From: Epichloe hybrida | Lineage: Eukaryota; Ascomycota; Sordariomycetes; Hypocreales; Clavicipitaceae | DNA: 64,000 nt | Direction of reading: 5' to 3' | NCBI GenBank assembly: GCA_019022495.1 | Contig: JAFEKR010000023.1 | Span: 558,001 to 622,000 of the forward strand | Part shown: positions 11,368-22,895 of the stretch, piece after piece | Layout: every line of letters begins with the position of its first letter | Position numbering within the stretch: the first letter of the stretch is position 1 | The notes under the pieces: generated by a model | Told to the model about the DNA's origin: nothing | Databases searched by the model: none | What the model saw: the letters and a program-made list of their open reading frames with translations, nothing else | Program-made: the position numbers and the translations under genes

Positions 11368-12191
11368 TATTGAAATGTAGGGAGCTAGTTACCAGCTAGC
11401 AATAGCTATACAGGTGCAAGCTCTACGGTTAGGGACTAATAGGGCTACAACGTTAAATTAATTAACGTAACGTAACGGAAGGTTATGGTAGTTATTAACT
11501 AATAGAATTTAATCTAGATTACTTTTATAATATCTTATAGAGTAATAGAATTAATTTTAAATACGTTATACAGGCAATGTGGCTATTGTTAGTTAAGAGG
11601 ACTAGCTATCTAGCTAGTTAAAAAGATCTTCTTCCTCTCATAGACTTACTAACTATATTAGTGGATCCGGGCCGCTAACGGGGTCTTATAGGCCACTTTT
11701 AATTTTCCACAAAATTCATTTATATACAAAAACCAAAAAATCGACTTACCACCATACTAGCTAGCAACCTATATGTACTAACTTTTGGTCTAAAAAATAA
11801 CCTTACATAAAGAGAAAGCCCTATCTTTAAGCTTTAATTTACTATATATAAAACTTTTATATAACCTCTAAATAAAGAGAAAATCATTGTTAAAGATAGC
11901 TATAGGGTAAGTTATGTGTAGGGTAACCTGCTTACGTCACCCTAGCTTACGTCACCCTAGCTTACCTAATTACTAGTGGCGTAGTTATAGCTACACTTAC
12001 AGCCATAACGCAATTAACTAATTAGTTATCCACACGGTTAGTCGCAGCTGTTAACAGCTGCGACGCAGCCATTGATAGCTGCCCTCGCGACCATTGACAG
12101 CTGCAGTGCAGCTGTCAGACTTGCAAAGCAAGCTAGTAATAAGAAGGTTCTTTAACTAGAAAAGGGCTAAAAATAAGTCTTATTTTTAACA
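11368..12191 (-). repeat. Inner copia LTR, right copy (5' LTR)
   Basis: 824 bp, the same length as the left copy, differing mainly by transitions at CpA/TpG sites. The interior side carries GGTTATAAGCCTGGCTC (- strand, complement of 11351-11367). This resembles, from memory, the copia primer-binding site that pairs with the interior of initiator tRNA-Met. Confidence 0.9.
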
Positions 12192-12196
12192 TATAT

Positions 12197-12368
12197 AACC
12201 CCTTTTCCCTTTATATATTATAACTTCTAGCTTTTAACCTCTCTTTTCCTATAACTTAAATAAATTATAATAATAAATAACGTAGCCTAGAATAGATAAT
12301 TAATAATAATACTATTCTTTAGGCTTATAACTATATTATATTAAATTTAATACCCTATAAATCTAACA
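12197..12368 (+). repeat. Outer element left LTR, second part (172 bp)
   Basis: Continues the left LTR after the inner element and ends AAATCTAACA. Compared with 18679-18850 it carries many C-to-T and G-to-A changes, for example AATTAATAAT where the right LTR has AATCGATGAT. Confidence 0.9.
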
Positions 12369-15300
12369 CTAATTAGTAGTTACCTTTATAAATAACTATA
12401 TAGTCTTTAAATACTATAGATTAGTAAGGTTAATTAAAAGAGGTAGCTTATCTAAAGATAACTTACCTTATAAAATAGGAGGGCTATGTTTAATAATAAG
12501 TTATACTAATAGAAAGGTATAATATAGCTCTCTTCTTACTTTAGTATTAATATTTATATCTATATAGATTCTAAAATAATAAAGAAAGGTTTAATACTAG
12601 TAGCTAAGCTATCCCCTTACCTTTCTTTATTATATATTCTATTATATATTTAAAGTTAACTACCTTACCTTATAATCCTTTATATTTAAAATATATTATA
12701 TAATTATATTTATACCTCCTATCCCCTTATATTATAAGATTTGCTTCCCTTAATTAGTTAAAATATTAGATATAGCTAGACTATCTAAGACCTCTAGTTA
12801 ATTTAAAGTTCCTAGTAAGAGTAATAGCTATAATAATACTATAGAAGGTATTAAAGGTAGAGATAGTAATAAATACCTTAATAAAGGAAAAACCCTTATC
12901 TATACTAATCTATACCCTTATATCTCTATAAGACTTTAATAATATATTATAGAAAAACTACTTTAGTAAATAGGGAGTTCTAAATATAAAGAGATAATAA
13001 TACCTAAGGAAATTAGTCTTTATATCCTTATAAAGACTAAATAATATAGGGAATAAGGGTTATTTAGAAAAATACTATTCTTTGAATTTAGTAATAATTT
13101 CTATAGATAGTTAAGGGATAAGTTTATAGAAGGGAGAGAACTTTCCTAGAATAGACTTTAAGACTATCTTCTTTATAATAAAGTATATATAACTATTAGA
13201 AAAAGCACTAAGATAGTAAATAACCTTAAAGAAGTAGTAAACTAGGAAGAATTTTAATTTTAGACTCTTAAAGAAATTAAAGAGGCTAGGAAGAAGTATA
13301 TAAGCTTCTAAAAGAACCTATAAAATAAAGAGTTTTTTTATAATTTACTAGATAATAGTAATATTAAAACCTAATAACCTACCCCTTTACCTTACCTATT
13401 AGTATAATTACTATTAAAAGGATTAATAAGCTAGACTTCTCTAGGAAAACTAAGCTAATCTCCACTAGGAAGGTTTATTAACCTAGAGTTAAGACTACCT
13501 AAGAATACTATTCGTAAGTATCTATAGGTAACTCCCTTACCTATACCTTTACCTAAGATAAGTTAGTAGTATTACCTTAGAAATACTACTAATAATACCC
13601 CTAAGTAAAAGAGTTACTAATAAAGGTAACCTTTACTACCTAGGGCTAGTAATACCCTTATTAGCATAGCTTTAAGAGTTATACTTTCTTCTCCCTAATA
13701 TAAGGAAAAGGAAGGTTAAAGGGAATAATAAGCCCTAAGGGTATTACTTATAAAGCTACTCTTTTACTTCCTAAAGACCTTACTACTTTTTTTATAAATA
13801 TAAAGAGAAGTATTTAAAGAACCCTTATAGACTTAGAGACCTTTACTAAAGTAAATTATAGACTTATCTAAGGTATATCTTAAAGAATAACTTTATAGTG
13901 CTAATAACTATAATATCCTTAAGTTAAAGCTTTAAATATTTTATAGAAAATATAAGTTACTTAATATCTAGCCTAAATAAGCTAGTTATGCCTTTAAGAT
14001 TATACTTAAGGGTAAAGCACTGTAATACTATATAGACTACCTCTCTAAACCTAGTTAACTATAAGATCTCCCTATACTTATTAGCTATATAAGAGAATAA
14101 TTTAAGACTAAGGATATATAGTAAAGATATTTACTAGAGTAAAATAACTTTTCCTTATAAGAAATAGTTAATAATAACCTAAGTAAGTTAATAATTAATT
14201 ACTTTAATAAACTTATAGAAAAGCTAGCTATTTTATAATAAGTAGTCCTTAAGGTAAGCTAAACTAAAAAGGCACTCTAGAATTAACTTATTAAAGCCTA
14301 TAATAATATTTTAAAGTGTAAAGAAGCTATTATAAACCTGCTAAATAAACTATAGGAGTTCTATAAATAAATTAGAATAACACTCTAACTTATTAAGGAA
14401 AAGAAGAAGAACTATTAATAATTCCTAACTAAAGCTATAACCCTAGAGTAATTCTAGACTAACTAAAGATATAATAGGAAAGGAAAAGAGACCTAGTATT
14501 CCTTAAAACTATAAGAAAAAGAAGGAAATCCTTATATAAAGAAGTACTATATATATAGTAAAGAAAGATACTAGTTATCTAAGCACCCTAAAGAGAACTA
14601 TAAGAAAGCATTTTAATGCTTTAAGAATTACTACCTTATAAATCTAACTAATAACTTATGTTATATATATTATTTATTCCTTATATAGTATAAAGAAAAA
14701 TATAAGTCTTAATCCCCTATTAATAATAAAATTACTTAGTATATAAAGAGTATTAGATTTAATAATAGCCCTAATAATACAAATAGGCTAGTACTTATAA
14801 GCTTCTTTACTTATAAAACCTAGATTAATAGTAAGAGAATAGTTTAATTCTTAATAAGGTAAGTAGCTTATTATAATCTAAGTAAAGAAGACCTCTTTTA
14901 GCAGGAACTTATAAGTAAAGCCCTAGTAATATTTATATTAGAAGATTAATATTCCTATGTAATATTCTAAGGGATTATACCTAATATAGAAGCCGTAAAG
15001 TTCTCTATAATAAGGCACCCCTAATTCCTTACTTTATAATATTAGATACCTATATTATAACTTAATGAATTAATAGTAAAAAAGGTATTAATTAGATTTA
15101 GTATAGGAAAACTAATTATTATACTTAGAGTAGCTAATATACTTACTTCCTTTAGAAATATTCTCTTTTAGGTTATACTTATAAATACTTTATTTCTCTT
15201 ATCTCTTAATAATATAAACTATCTAAAGATTAATTTTAATATCTTTAAGAATACACTATAATAAGGAAATATTAAAGTCCTTATTATATATAAATAGGGG

Positions 15301-18300
15301 CATACCTAAATAATACTTATATAGAAAGAGAAAGTAGTTACTTAAAGCTACCTTATAGAAAGTAAGCTATAGTAATTATACTACTACTTTAGGTATTTAT
15401 TAATCTAATATCTATATAAGGTTCTCTATAGATTAGGGTATAATATTAATATTAAGGCTATTAGGGAGCTAATAAGGATTTACTACTAATACTAGATATA
15501 TATAAATAGCCTTAATTACTTTAAGTTTACCCTTAAGAATAAGTATAGCTTTAATTTTAAAGTAATAGTAAATATCTTTTACCTTAATAGTAACTACCCT
15601 ATACTTTACGCTATAGATATAGCTATAGTGTTTAATATAGTGAAATTCCTTAATAATATCTTTATAAAAATAACCTAAGAAGCCCTCTAAATATACTAGA
15701 TTAATGCTTATCTAGGCCCCCTAGATTTTATTATTATAGATACTAGAATAAACTTCTATAGTAATAAATTTAAATAATTTATAGCTTTAATATTAATTTT
15801 AATTAAGAAAGTCCCTATTAAGGTATACTATAGTATTAGGAAAGTTAAAAGGTATTATAAGCTACTTTAAAAAGCCTATAATATAATTAGATATAAATAC
15901 CCTATAATACTAAAACCTATTACCTTTTAAATAGTAATAAAGGCCCTAAATAATACTATAGGCCCTAATAGCCTTATCCTAACCCTCCTTATTTTTAAAG
16001 CTTACTTATATATAATAAATAAGTCTTTACTATTACCTAATATTACATAGCATGTAATTATAGTATAGAAGGCTACTAAAGAGATTAAGAAGCTTTATAC
16101 TATCTAGAAGGTTAATAAGGCTCTTACTAAATATAATAGCTTAAATACCTTAAAGACTTTTAGTTTACTACTTAAATTAAAAGTTAAGGTTTAGTAAGAA
16201 AGTAAGGGATAAGTAAGTCTATATAAGCTACTAGTAATTACTAGAGAGAGCTATATACTTAATATACCTAGAGGCCTAAAGACCTTTAGGTTAATATCTA
16301 TTAAGCCTTACTATAATAATCCTAGTATAAAGAAAATAGTAAAGCCTAGTAAAAAGGAAGGAGAGAAAGGGTAAGAGGCTTATAGTAAGAATATAGTGCT
16401 ACTAATACTACTAAAGCAAGGATATAAAAGACCCTATAAGAACCCTTCTATAATGCCTTAAGATACTAATACCTTTCTATTAGTAAAGAAATATAGTAAC
16501 TTAGCCCTTATAATTAAGCTATAGAAGGAAGGAATTATTAAGACCCTAGGTAAACCTTGTAAGCTATTAATAAAAGTAGAAATTAATACCTTAATTAAGT
16601 AAGGTATATTTAAATTTATTATATTTAATAAGGAAGAGTATAGTAGGATTTAAATCTTTAACTCCTAAATTATTAATAAGATTAAAGGTAAGATAATAAA
16701 ACCTTACAAAAAGTTATACCTTATAATCTAAGGGTATAAGGATAAAGGGAAACAAGCTATTCTTACATAAGCCCTAATAATTTAACGTATAAGTTAATAT
16801 CTTATTCTTGTAATAGCCTTGTTAGTAAGGTTAAGAAAATTCCTTATCTAGCTAAGAGATATCTATTAGGCTTATATATAGGCCTATATATTACTAGAGT
16901 AGCTAATCCTAGCGCGCTTACTAATTCAAATATAGCATCTTTACCTGCCTAGTATAATTATAAGGGTTATAAAGCCCTTATATAGGCTTATAAAGGTAGG
17001 AATATATTAGTAAGTTATATATTATAAGCATTATAGAGAGAACCTCTAGATAGAAACCTTTATATATAATCCCTACTTACTTATAACTATAAAGAAAAGC
17101 CCTAACTTTACTTATATTAGAATGTAAACTAATAATATAATTAGCCTCTTAAATAAGAAGTTCTCTAAGAAGGAAAAGACCTAGCTTATTATAGTAAGCT
17201 TTAATATAAAGCTAAAGTAATTCCTAACTTAGGACTACTCTCTTATATTTAATAGTAGTATTATCTTACTAGAGAATAATACTATTAAGATCTAATAGAA
17301 AGGATAGAGTAATAAGTTAGAATTAGTTTTAATAACTAAGTTAAAGCGTAAATACGTTAAATAGAGGGCCTAAGGCATATATATTACCTTAATTTGCTAA
17401 CTAGAGGCTTATTTTAATCTATCTATTACTATATAATACTAAGAGCTAACCCTAGAGAATATAAAAGCCCTTAACTACTACCTAAAGTAGTAAATAAATT
17501 ACCTAGAAAGAGGTCTAATATTTATCCTAATTAACCTTAAGAAGGTAAAGCTCTTTACCTTTATAAATAAATCCTTTATTAATAACTAGGACCTATCCTT
17601 ATAACTAGGATATATACTTATCCTAGCTAATAAAGACTATACTAATAGTAAGTTTATAATTAAAGATAATATTATATACTTTAGCTTAATAAAAAGTAAG
17701 AAAATTATATAAAGTATGCTTACCTTAGAGGTTTATAGTATAGTAGCTAGTGTTAATATAGTATATGTAATTATAACTACCCTAAACCTAGTTACTAGCT
17801 AACTAAAGCTCCTAAAGATCCTAGTTATTATATATATAGATTTATACTCCTTATATAAGTGCCTTATTAAGCTTAGTATAATAAAAGAGAAATGCCTAAT
17901 AATTAATATTATAGCTCTTTAATAGTTATATAAATACTAAGAACTCTATAAGATTTAATAAATTAATAAAGAGAATAACTTAGCTAATACCTTTATAAAG
18001 ATATTACCTAATAAGGCCCTTAAGAGCTTTATCTTAACTAACTAAATAACTATCTAAATAAAGGGATAAGTTACCTATATATAATATATATATAGTAAGA
18101 GAAAAGGTAATTCTCTAGGAGGGTAGCTATAGGAATAAGACCTTAATACATAGGGGATTTACGCCCTTGTAGTTAATATCCCTAGTGGCTATGCTTACGC
18201 TAGCTTACTAGGCCCTCCTAGTAAACTATAGAAATTAATAGTAGTGTATAGGAGAATAAAGGTATTACTAAGGAGAAGGAAGATATTATATATATGCTAT

Positions 18301-18542
18301 AGTGTAAGATATATATTATTTTAAGGAAAGGAAGGGATTTAGAAAGACTTACTTATCCTTATATAGGCTTATAGGCTAAGTAAGATTATTATTTCCTTTT
18401 TTATTAGTAACTATATACCTAGATAGGCTATAAGTTCTTTTCCTTATATCCCTTATTAATTATATCCTTAATCTATCTTTCCCTTTTATTCCTATAATTA
18501 ATATTACGCATTAATAATTATATTAAAAGAGAGAAGTTCTAG
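12369..18542 (+). pseudogene. Outer copia gag-pol interior, destroyed by RIP
   Basis: No frame longer than about 60 codons survives, yet copia similarity is legible through the stops. RNase H similarity near 17,540-17,760 is the clearest: FINNQDLSLQLG, then LANKDYTNSKF, then a SLIKSKKI-like motif. The reverse-transcriptase motif at 17,121-17,136 reads RM*TNN where this lineage normally has a QTDD site. Zinc-knuckle cysteines near 14,545 are mostly lost. The domain calls rest on remembered family sequences, and the coordinates are approximate. Confidence 0.75.
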
Positions 18543-18850
18543 TATTAAAATAAAGGTAATATTAATTATGTATTATAGCTATAATTACCTAGCAAAAGCT
18601 TAGGCTACGCGCGTGCCTTACACGTAACCTATAACCTAGCGTATTAATTAGCTAGGAAATGTAGGGACACAAACGCGTAACCCCTTTTTCCTTTATATAT
18701 TATAACTTCTAGCTTTTAACCTCTCTTTTCCTATAACTTAAATAAATTATAATAACAGATAACGTAGCCTAGAATAGATAATCGATGATAATACTATTCT
18801 TTAGGCTTACGACTGTATTACATTGAATTCAATACCCTGTGAATCCAACA
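18543..18850 (+). repeat. Outer element right LTR (308 bp)
   Basis: Aligns without gaps to the joined left LTR. Its first part is RIP-mutated (TATTAAAATAAAGG where the left has TGTTGGAACAAAGG), while its last 190 bp are largely intact and end GTGAATCCAACA. It preserves the original CGCGT site (18674-18678) into which the inner element inserted in the other LTR. Confidence 0.92.
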
Positions 18851-19629
18851 ATAATAGTAAAGATAATATATTAGAAGCACCTTTATAAACTAGTTATTAC
18901 TATAGTATACTATATACCTTTTAGGTATAAAAGTTAGCTATATTTACAGCTCTTATTAATTAAATTAAACACTTTTTACTAGTTATATTTACCCTTACTT
19001 TAATGCTATACTATATTAGGGAATCCTGTGTAGGGAAGCTACAAATCCTTTTCCCCTAGAGAAGATGGCCGCCTAACTTAATAAAGGTAGTTATATTAAA
19101 CCCTAGCTTCGCGGTCCAACACGTACGCCCACAAACAAGCTCATGTGGGGCACGTCGTACCGTCACATCGCCTGCGCCTTGGCCAAGATTCAAGCCCGTC
19201 ATCCAAGTTTTTCCACTTTCCCATCTTCCAGGATTCCAGGATTCCCTGCCTAGCTGCGTTGCCAACGATGAACGATAATCAGTGAGAGGCAAGCAGTGGG
19301 CAGCCATCACACCCCGCCCTTGCCCGTGGCAGTGTCTGATGGCAGCTGAAAAATAAACGCGTGTGGCGTGTTTACATCGAAACAGTCGGTTGAACAATTT
19401 CCATGATGATGCCACACCGCGGATTCTAAGCCAAGCCAGCTGATTGACAAACGTGGGTGCGTGGGAGGTGCCGGTGTACAACGCGTCGTTCCTCATTGTG
19501 CCCAACCCGGTGAGTTTCTTTGGATTGTCTTGTCAAGCAGATTCACCAGCTTCCGTTCCCAGACAAAGACTTTGGCCGGGCCGACCGTGTTGACGCCATC
19601 AATCCACACTTGAGGCACAACAGTTGTCC
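18851..19629. other. Boundary between transposon block and genic DNA
   Basis: Up to about 19,020 the sequence is AT-rich like the transposon block. From there base composition turns ordinary. An open frame of 149 codons on the - strand (19056-19505) has no recognisable similarity and a composition like non-coding DNA. Part of 19507-19690 reads as protein-like (separate entry). Confidence 0.5.
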
Positions 19630-19794
19630 CTAGTTCTTGGTGTAGAATTCTTCGTAGATCGAGCAGCGATCCTTGGGGTCATTGTGGAAAGTCACATCAC
19701 TCTGGATAATCATTAGTAAGGGTCTATACTCCCACCGAGAACCCGTCAGGACATCTGCAACATTGACATCAGCCACTTGGCGCAACAATGTCAT
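19507..19794 (-). pseudogene. Possible gene relic beside the transposon block
   Basis: Two adjoining - strand frames look protein-like. One, 19630-19794, is a 54-codon frame (MTLLRQVADVNV start, DPKDRCSIYEEFYTKN end, then a stop). The other, about 19,507-19,690 in the next frame, reads LGTTVVPQVWIDGVNTVGPA, then KVFVWERKLVNLLDK. Together they suggest the 3' end of a gene broken by a frameshift, or a short gene whose introns I cannot place. I do not recognise the family. Its place at the edge of the RIP block fits decay of a former neighbour. Confidence 0.3.
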
Positions 19795-19906
19795 TTTCTT
19801 TTTGAAAACACGAGTAGATGGAGAAACAAACCATTCATGTTTCTTACATTATCTGCCAAGTATATAATTGTATCCAAACGACGAAATACAATTACCATGG
19901 ATATGT

Positions 19907-22134
19907 TTATACGTTTTGCCTGACACCATTGTCGCTGTCCTTGAGAGGAGCACTAGCAACGGCAGCATCGTTCTCGTCATACTTCTCCGCCGACTCGCTC
20001 GTTTCATCGTCGCTTCTCCGCATGGCAGGGGCCGCAAACGTCGGCGCAAAGGCGCTCCTGGCTCGGATCTTGCCGCCATACTTGTAGAAAATGAAGGGCA
20101 AGGTAGCCAGCGCGACGGCTACGCAGCCCAGCAGCGTGGCGGCCCACTGGATGCCCATGCCTTGGAACATCTGACGCGCAAATAGGGGGAACCCGGCACC
20201 TGCCAGAGATCGCATAAAGGTGTTGCCAGCGATAGCGGAGGCTGCGAACATGAGGTAGGCGTCGACGAGGTAGTTGAGGGCCTGGAGGAAGATGGACATG
20301 AGGCCGAAACCGGTGAAAATGCCACTGAGAGCAGGGACGATCCAGTGAACGTCTCTGTTGAATCCCGTCCTACAAAAAGAAGAGGGGATTCATTAGCTTC
20401 ATCACTTTGAATTTTACAGTCCAGATGTTTTCTTGTGATTTATTTTGTCCACAGGTCAATGATTTCTTAATATCATCCTTTTCAGCAATGGTTGTGGCTA
20501 ATGCATCGGGTTTCCACCAAGGCATTCTTATGCACTATTGCTAGCGATACCCAGAATCTCAACACAAGAAATATGATGTGTTGGCCACAACCATTGACGA
20601 GAAAGAATGAATAAAAATCAAATAGGACCGATAGACTCCCAAATATAACTCGGGATGTGACCCAATCTAGATGAACTCGTGGAAGGGTTAGTTTCGGGGA
20701 TAAGGGAGTAACGTACCATCCGAACCAGAAAATGCCAATGGCAAAAGCTATACCACCGGCCATCATACTAGGCAATCGCCACTCAGGCACAGGAATACCA
20801 TTGTTCCCAGTCAACTTGCGATTGTACCATGGCTGCTGGAAAAGCACAGCGGCACCAGCAAGCAATTGGCCGCAAATCATACCGAAAAAGGTGAGACCAG
20901 ACTGGCCGAGGGAGAAGCCGTGGACGCCAACGAAAATCAGCGGATACGCCGTCAAGAACAAGTACAGAATACCGTAGATGAAGCTCATGTAGACGGACAG
21001 CAAGAGAATAATGGGCTCCGTGAAGAGCAATCGCATGGGACGCGAGAAGTTCTTCTGGACAAGTTCGATGAAGTCGACCTCGATTTCTTCCTGTTTCGCG
21101 TGAATGCCCCAGTTCTTGGTGCGGCGTCGCAAATCGGCGGCCTTTTGAATAAGAATGACGGGCGGATACGTCTCTTCCAGGAAGAACAGATCGAGGATGA
21201 AGGCGACGAAGCCCATGATCGTGGCAAGGTACTCTGTCCAGCGCCAGCCGAGATGCGACGTGACGATGAAGCCGCCGATAAAGGGGGCCAGCAGGGGACC
21301 CGTAAAGGTCGCCATGGAGAAGAGCGTCACGGCGATACCACGGGTCTTGTTGTCAAACATATCGGAGAAGACGGCGGCGACGACGGCAATCGGACAGGCG
21401 CCGAAGAAGCCTGAGAAGAAGCGGCAGATGAGAATAGTCTGGATATCCTTGCCCGTCGCACAGGCGATGGAGAAGAGGGAGAAGCCAAACATGGAGACGA
21501 CAATGGGGAAGCGGCGGCCGCGTAGCTCAGACATGGGCGCCCAGAGGGTAGGGCCAAATGCGAATCCTAAAACGTAAAAGGTTGTCCCTAGCAGACCGAC
21601 TTGGGATCCGACATCGTATTCTTGCGCAATGACATTCGTGGCAGGCGAGAAGATGGACGATGTGAATGCCGACGTCAAGGTGGTGTAGCCCAACATGGCG
21701 GCCGTGAGGACCTTTTTCCGCATCGGCCAATTCTGCGAATGCAACGGATCGTGCGGTCCATCAAACTCAACAACATATTCTTCACGATCGGGCAGAGGGG
21801 GGGGGTATGGTTTGCCAGCACCGAACCCGGGTAAAGGTCTCCTGGATGCCTTGCTTGCAGCCCTGCTGCGCAGGCCTCCTCCGACAGTGTTGCTGTGTTG
21901 GCTTCGCGCCGTGGCGATTCGGCTCAGCTCTGTAGGATGTCGCTCGAGATCGTTTTGCGTCGATATGCGACTCATATTGCGGCGGACATGATCGTTGTTG
22001 GACAAGGAAGTCGTGGACACAGATGAGGCGGAGGGCACGCGCTCAATCTCATTGCTGGCTCGGCCTTGGTAGCGCTCTTGTGAGGCTGCTTGCTCTGCGC
22101 TGACGAGGTCGCCATCGACAATGTTCATTGGCAT
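19907..22134 (-). CDS. MFS transporter, drug:H+ antiporter (DHA1) / polyamine type
   Basis: Join of 22134-20717 and 20369-19907, 626 residues. The 347-bp intron starts GTACGT and ends TTGTAG, and splicing restores FWFGWTGFNRDVHWIVPA, an uninterrupted membrane segment. About 125 polar N-terminal residues rich in Ser precede twelve predicted membrane helices, usual for fungal DHA1 proteins related to Tpo/cycloheximide transporters. Visible motifs are FGPTLWAPMSELRGRR (motif A region) and SGFFGACPIAVVAAVFSDMF. The C-terminal tail is charged and cytosolic. Likely role: plasma-membrane export of toxic compounds or polyamines, by family. The substrate cannot be read from sequence. The intron is long for this window, so a further small exon cannot be excluded. 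Confidence 0.88.
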
Positions 22135-22835
22135 GGTGCTTGTTTTTCCTATTTCTTCTTCTTTGTGATAGCGTAGCAGAACTGGACACTACTATAGCAG
22201 CAGCTGACAAAGAGAGATCAAGATACCATATCCCTCCTCACTTATACTATACTAAAGAAAGAAAAGCGATGTGTCGCTGCACCAGTCGTCAAGGTATGAG
22301 ATTGAGTTGTGTGGACGGCAAAAGACCGAGGGGTGAAATGGGCAGACTAAAATGAGCAAGGTGGTCGACCCCGGTCGGACGCCTCTGACGATGACGATGG
22401 CGTCGGGAATTAAAAATTTTGAATGTTCTACATGTAAAGCCAAAACTGCTCGTGCCACGCCCCACCTTGTTGCCAGGGGGGTGGGAAGTGGGGGGGTGGC
22501 ATGAGTACTGCTCCCGCGCAACTTGATCTGGGCAGCAATTCAATGCCTTAGAATTCCCGGCAGCGGCGCTAATAAGTGTCTAGTGTTTTGAGACAGCAGC
22601 AGCAACAACAAAAACAACAATAAAACAGGGCTCTCTTGGGAATGAGACACTGAATCATTTCTTATGCGTAGCACTCACGCACTTGACGGACGGAGCGAGG
22701 TGTCAAGGCTTGCGGCACAACACTACATACGAGCCCGACAAACTTGTACGTCTGTACATGTCCCAGCTATCATAGCATGTCCTGACGTCCTATGACTCGT
22801 TGCAAGGACATCCACTTGTGAGAGAGATGAGAACT

Positions 22836-22870
<35 letters not shown>

Positions 22871-22895
22871 AATACACAGAAAGTCTAGAGAGTCC
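22135..22895. other. Intergenic region with (AT)n microsatellite
   Basis: Holds the 5' side of the MFS gene and the 3' flank of the sugar transporter. The visible feature is a perfect AT dinucleotide run of about 15 repeats near 22,839-22,868. No gene was recognised. Confidence 0.6.

Larger units (their letters stand above)
5074..12191 (-). mobile_element. Inner Ty1/copia retrotransposon, RIP-degraded
   Basis: A 7118-bp element lies on the - strand inside the left LTR of the outer copia element. It has two 824-bp LTRs and a 5-bp target duplication that now reads TATAT on both sides (5069-5073, 12192-12196). Domains in - strand order: Ser/Lys-rich gag (about 11,000-9,980), protease with YDIGLT in place of a YDTGxT-type site (about 9,780), GAG-pre-integrase (8801-9007, LWHIRLGHLGLPLLKK), integrase core (about 8,700-8,450, with EQNGLAERLIRTI), reverse transcriptase (about 7,660-6,850) and RNase H (about 6,600-6,100). 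Stops occur throughout. Longer open pieces survive than in the outer element, so RIP was lighter here. Confidence 0.92.
4938..18850 (+). mobile_element. Outer Ty1/copia retrotransposon, interrupted and RIP-degraded
   Basis: The element is bounded by 308-bp LTRs and a perfect 5-bp target-site duplication, ATAAT at 4933-4937 and 18851-18855. Removing the nested insertion (5074-12196) gives a native length of 6790 bp. Read through stops on the + strand, the interior shows a copia gag (about 13,860-14,350, with a YAFKIILKGKAL-like core), a zinc-knuckle region with a SKHPKE-like motif (about 14,560-14,620), integrase-like sequence, reverse transcriptase (about 16,420-17,350) and RNase H (about 17,540-18,050, with FINNQDLSLQLGYILILAN). 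This matches a widespread fungal copia lineage from memory. All frames are broken, and the element is inert by sequence. Confidence 0.88.

Noticed and set aside
19056..19505. 149-codon open frame on the - strand next to the transposon block
   Set aside because: No family resemblance, no hydrophobic or motif pattern, and no splice context. The composition is like random translation of GC-normal intergenic DNA.
20866..21414. 182-codon + strand frame inside the MFS gene
   Set aside because: Shadow of the transporter on the opposite strand. Highly charged and without motifs.
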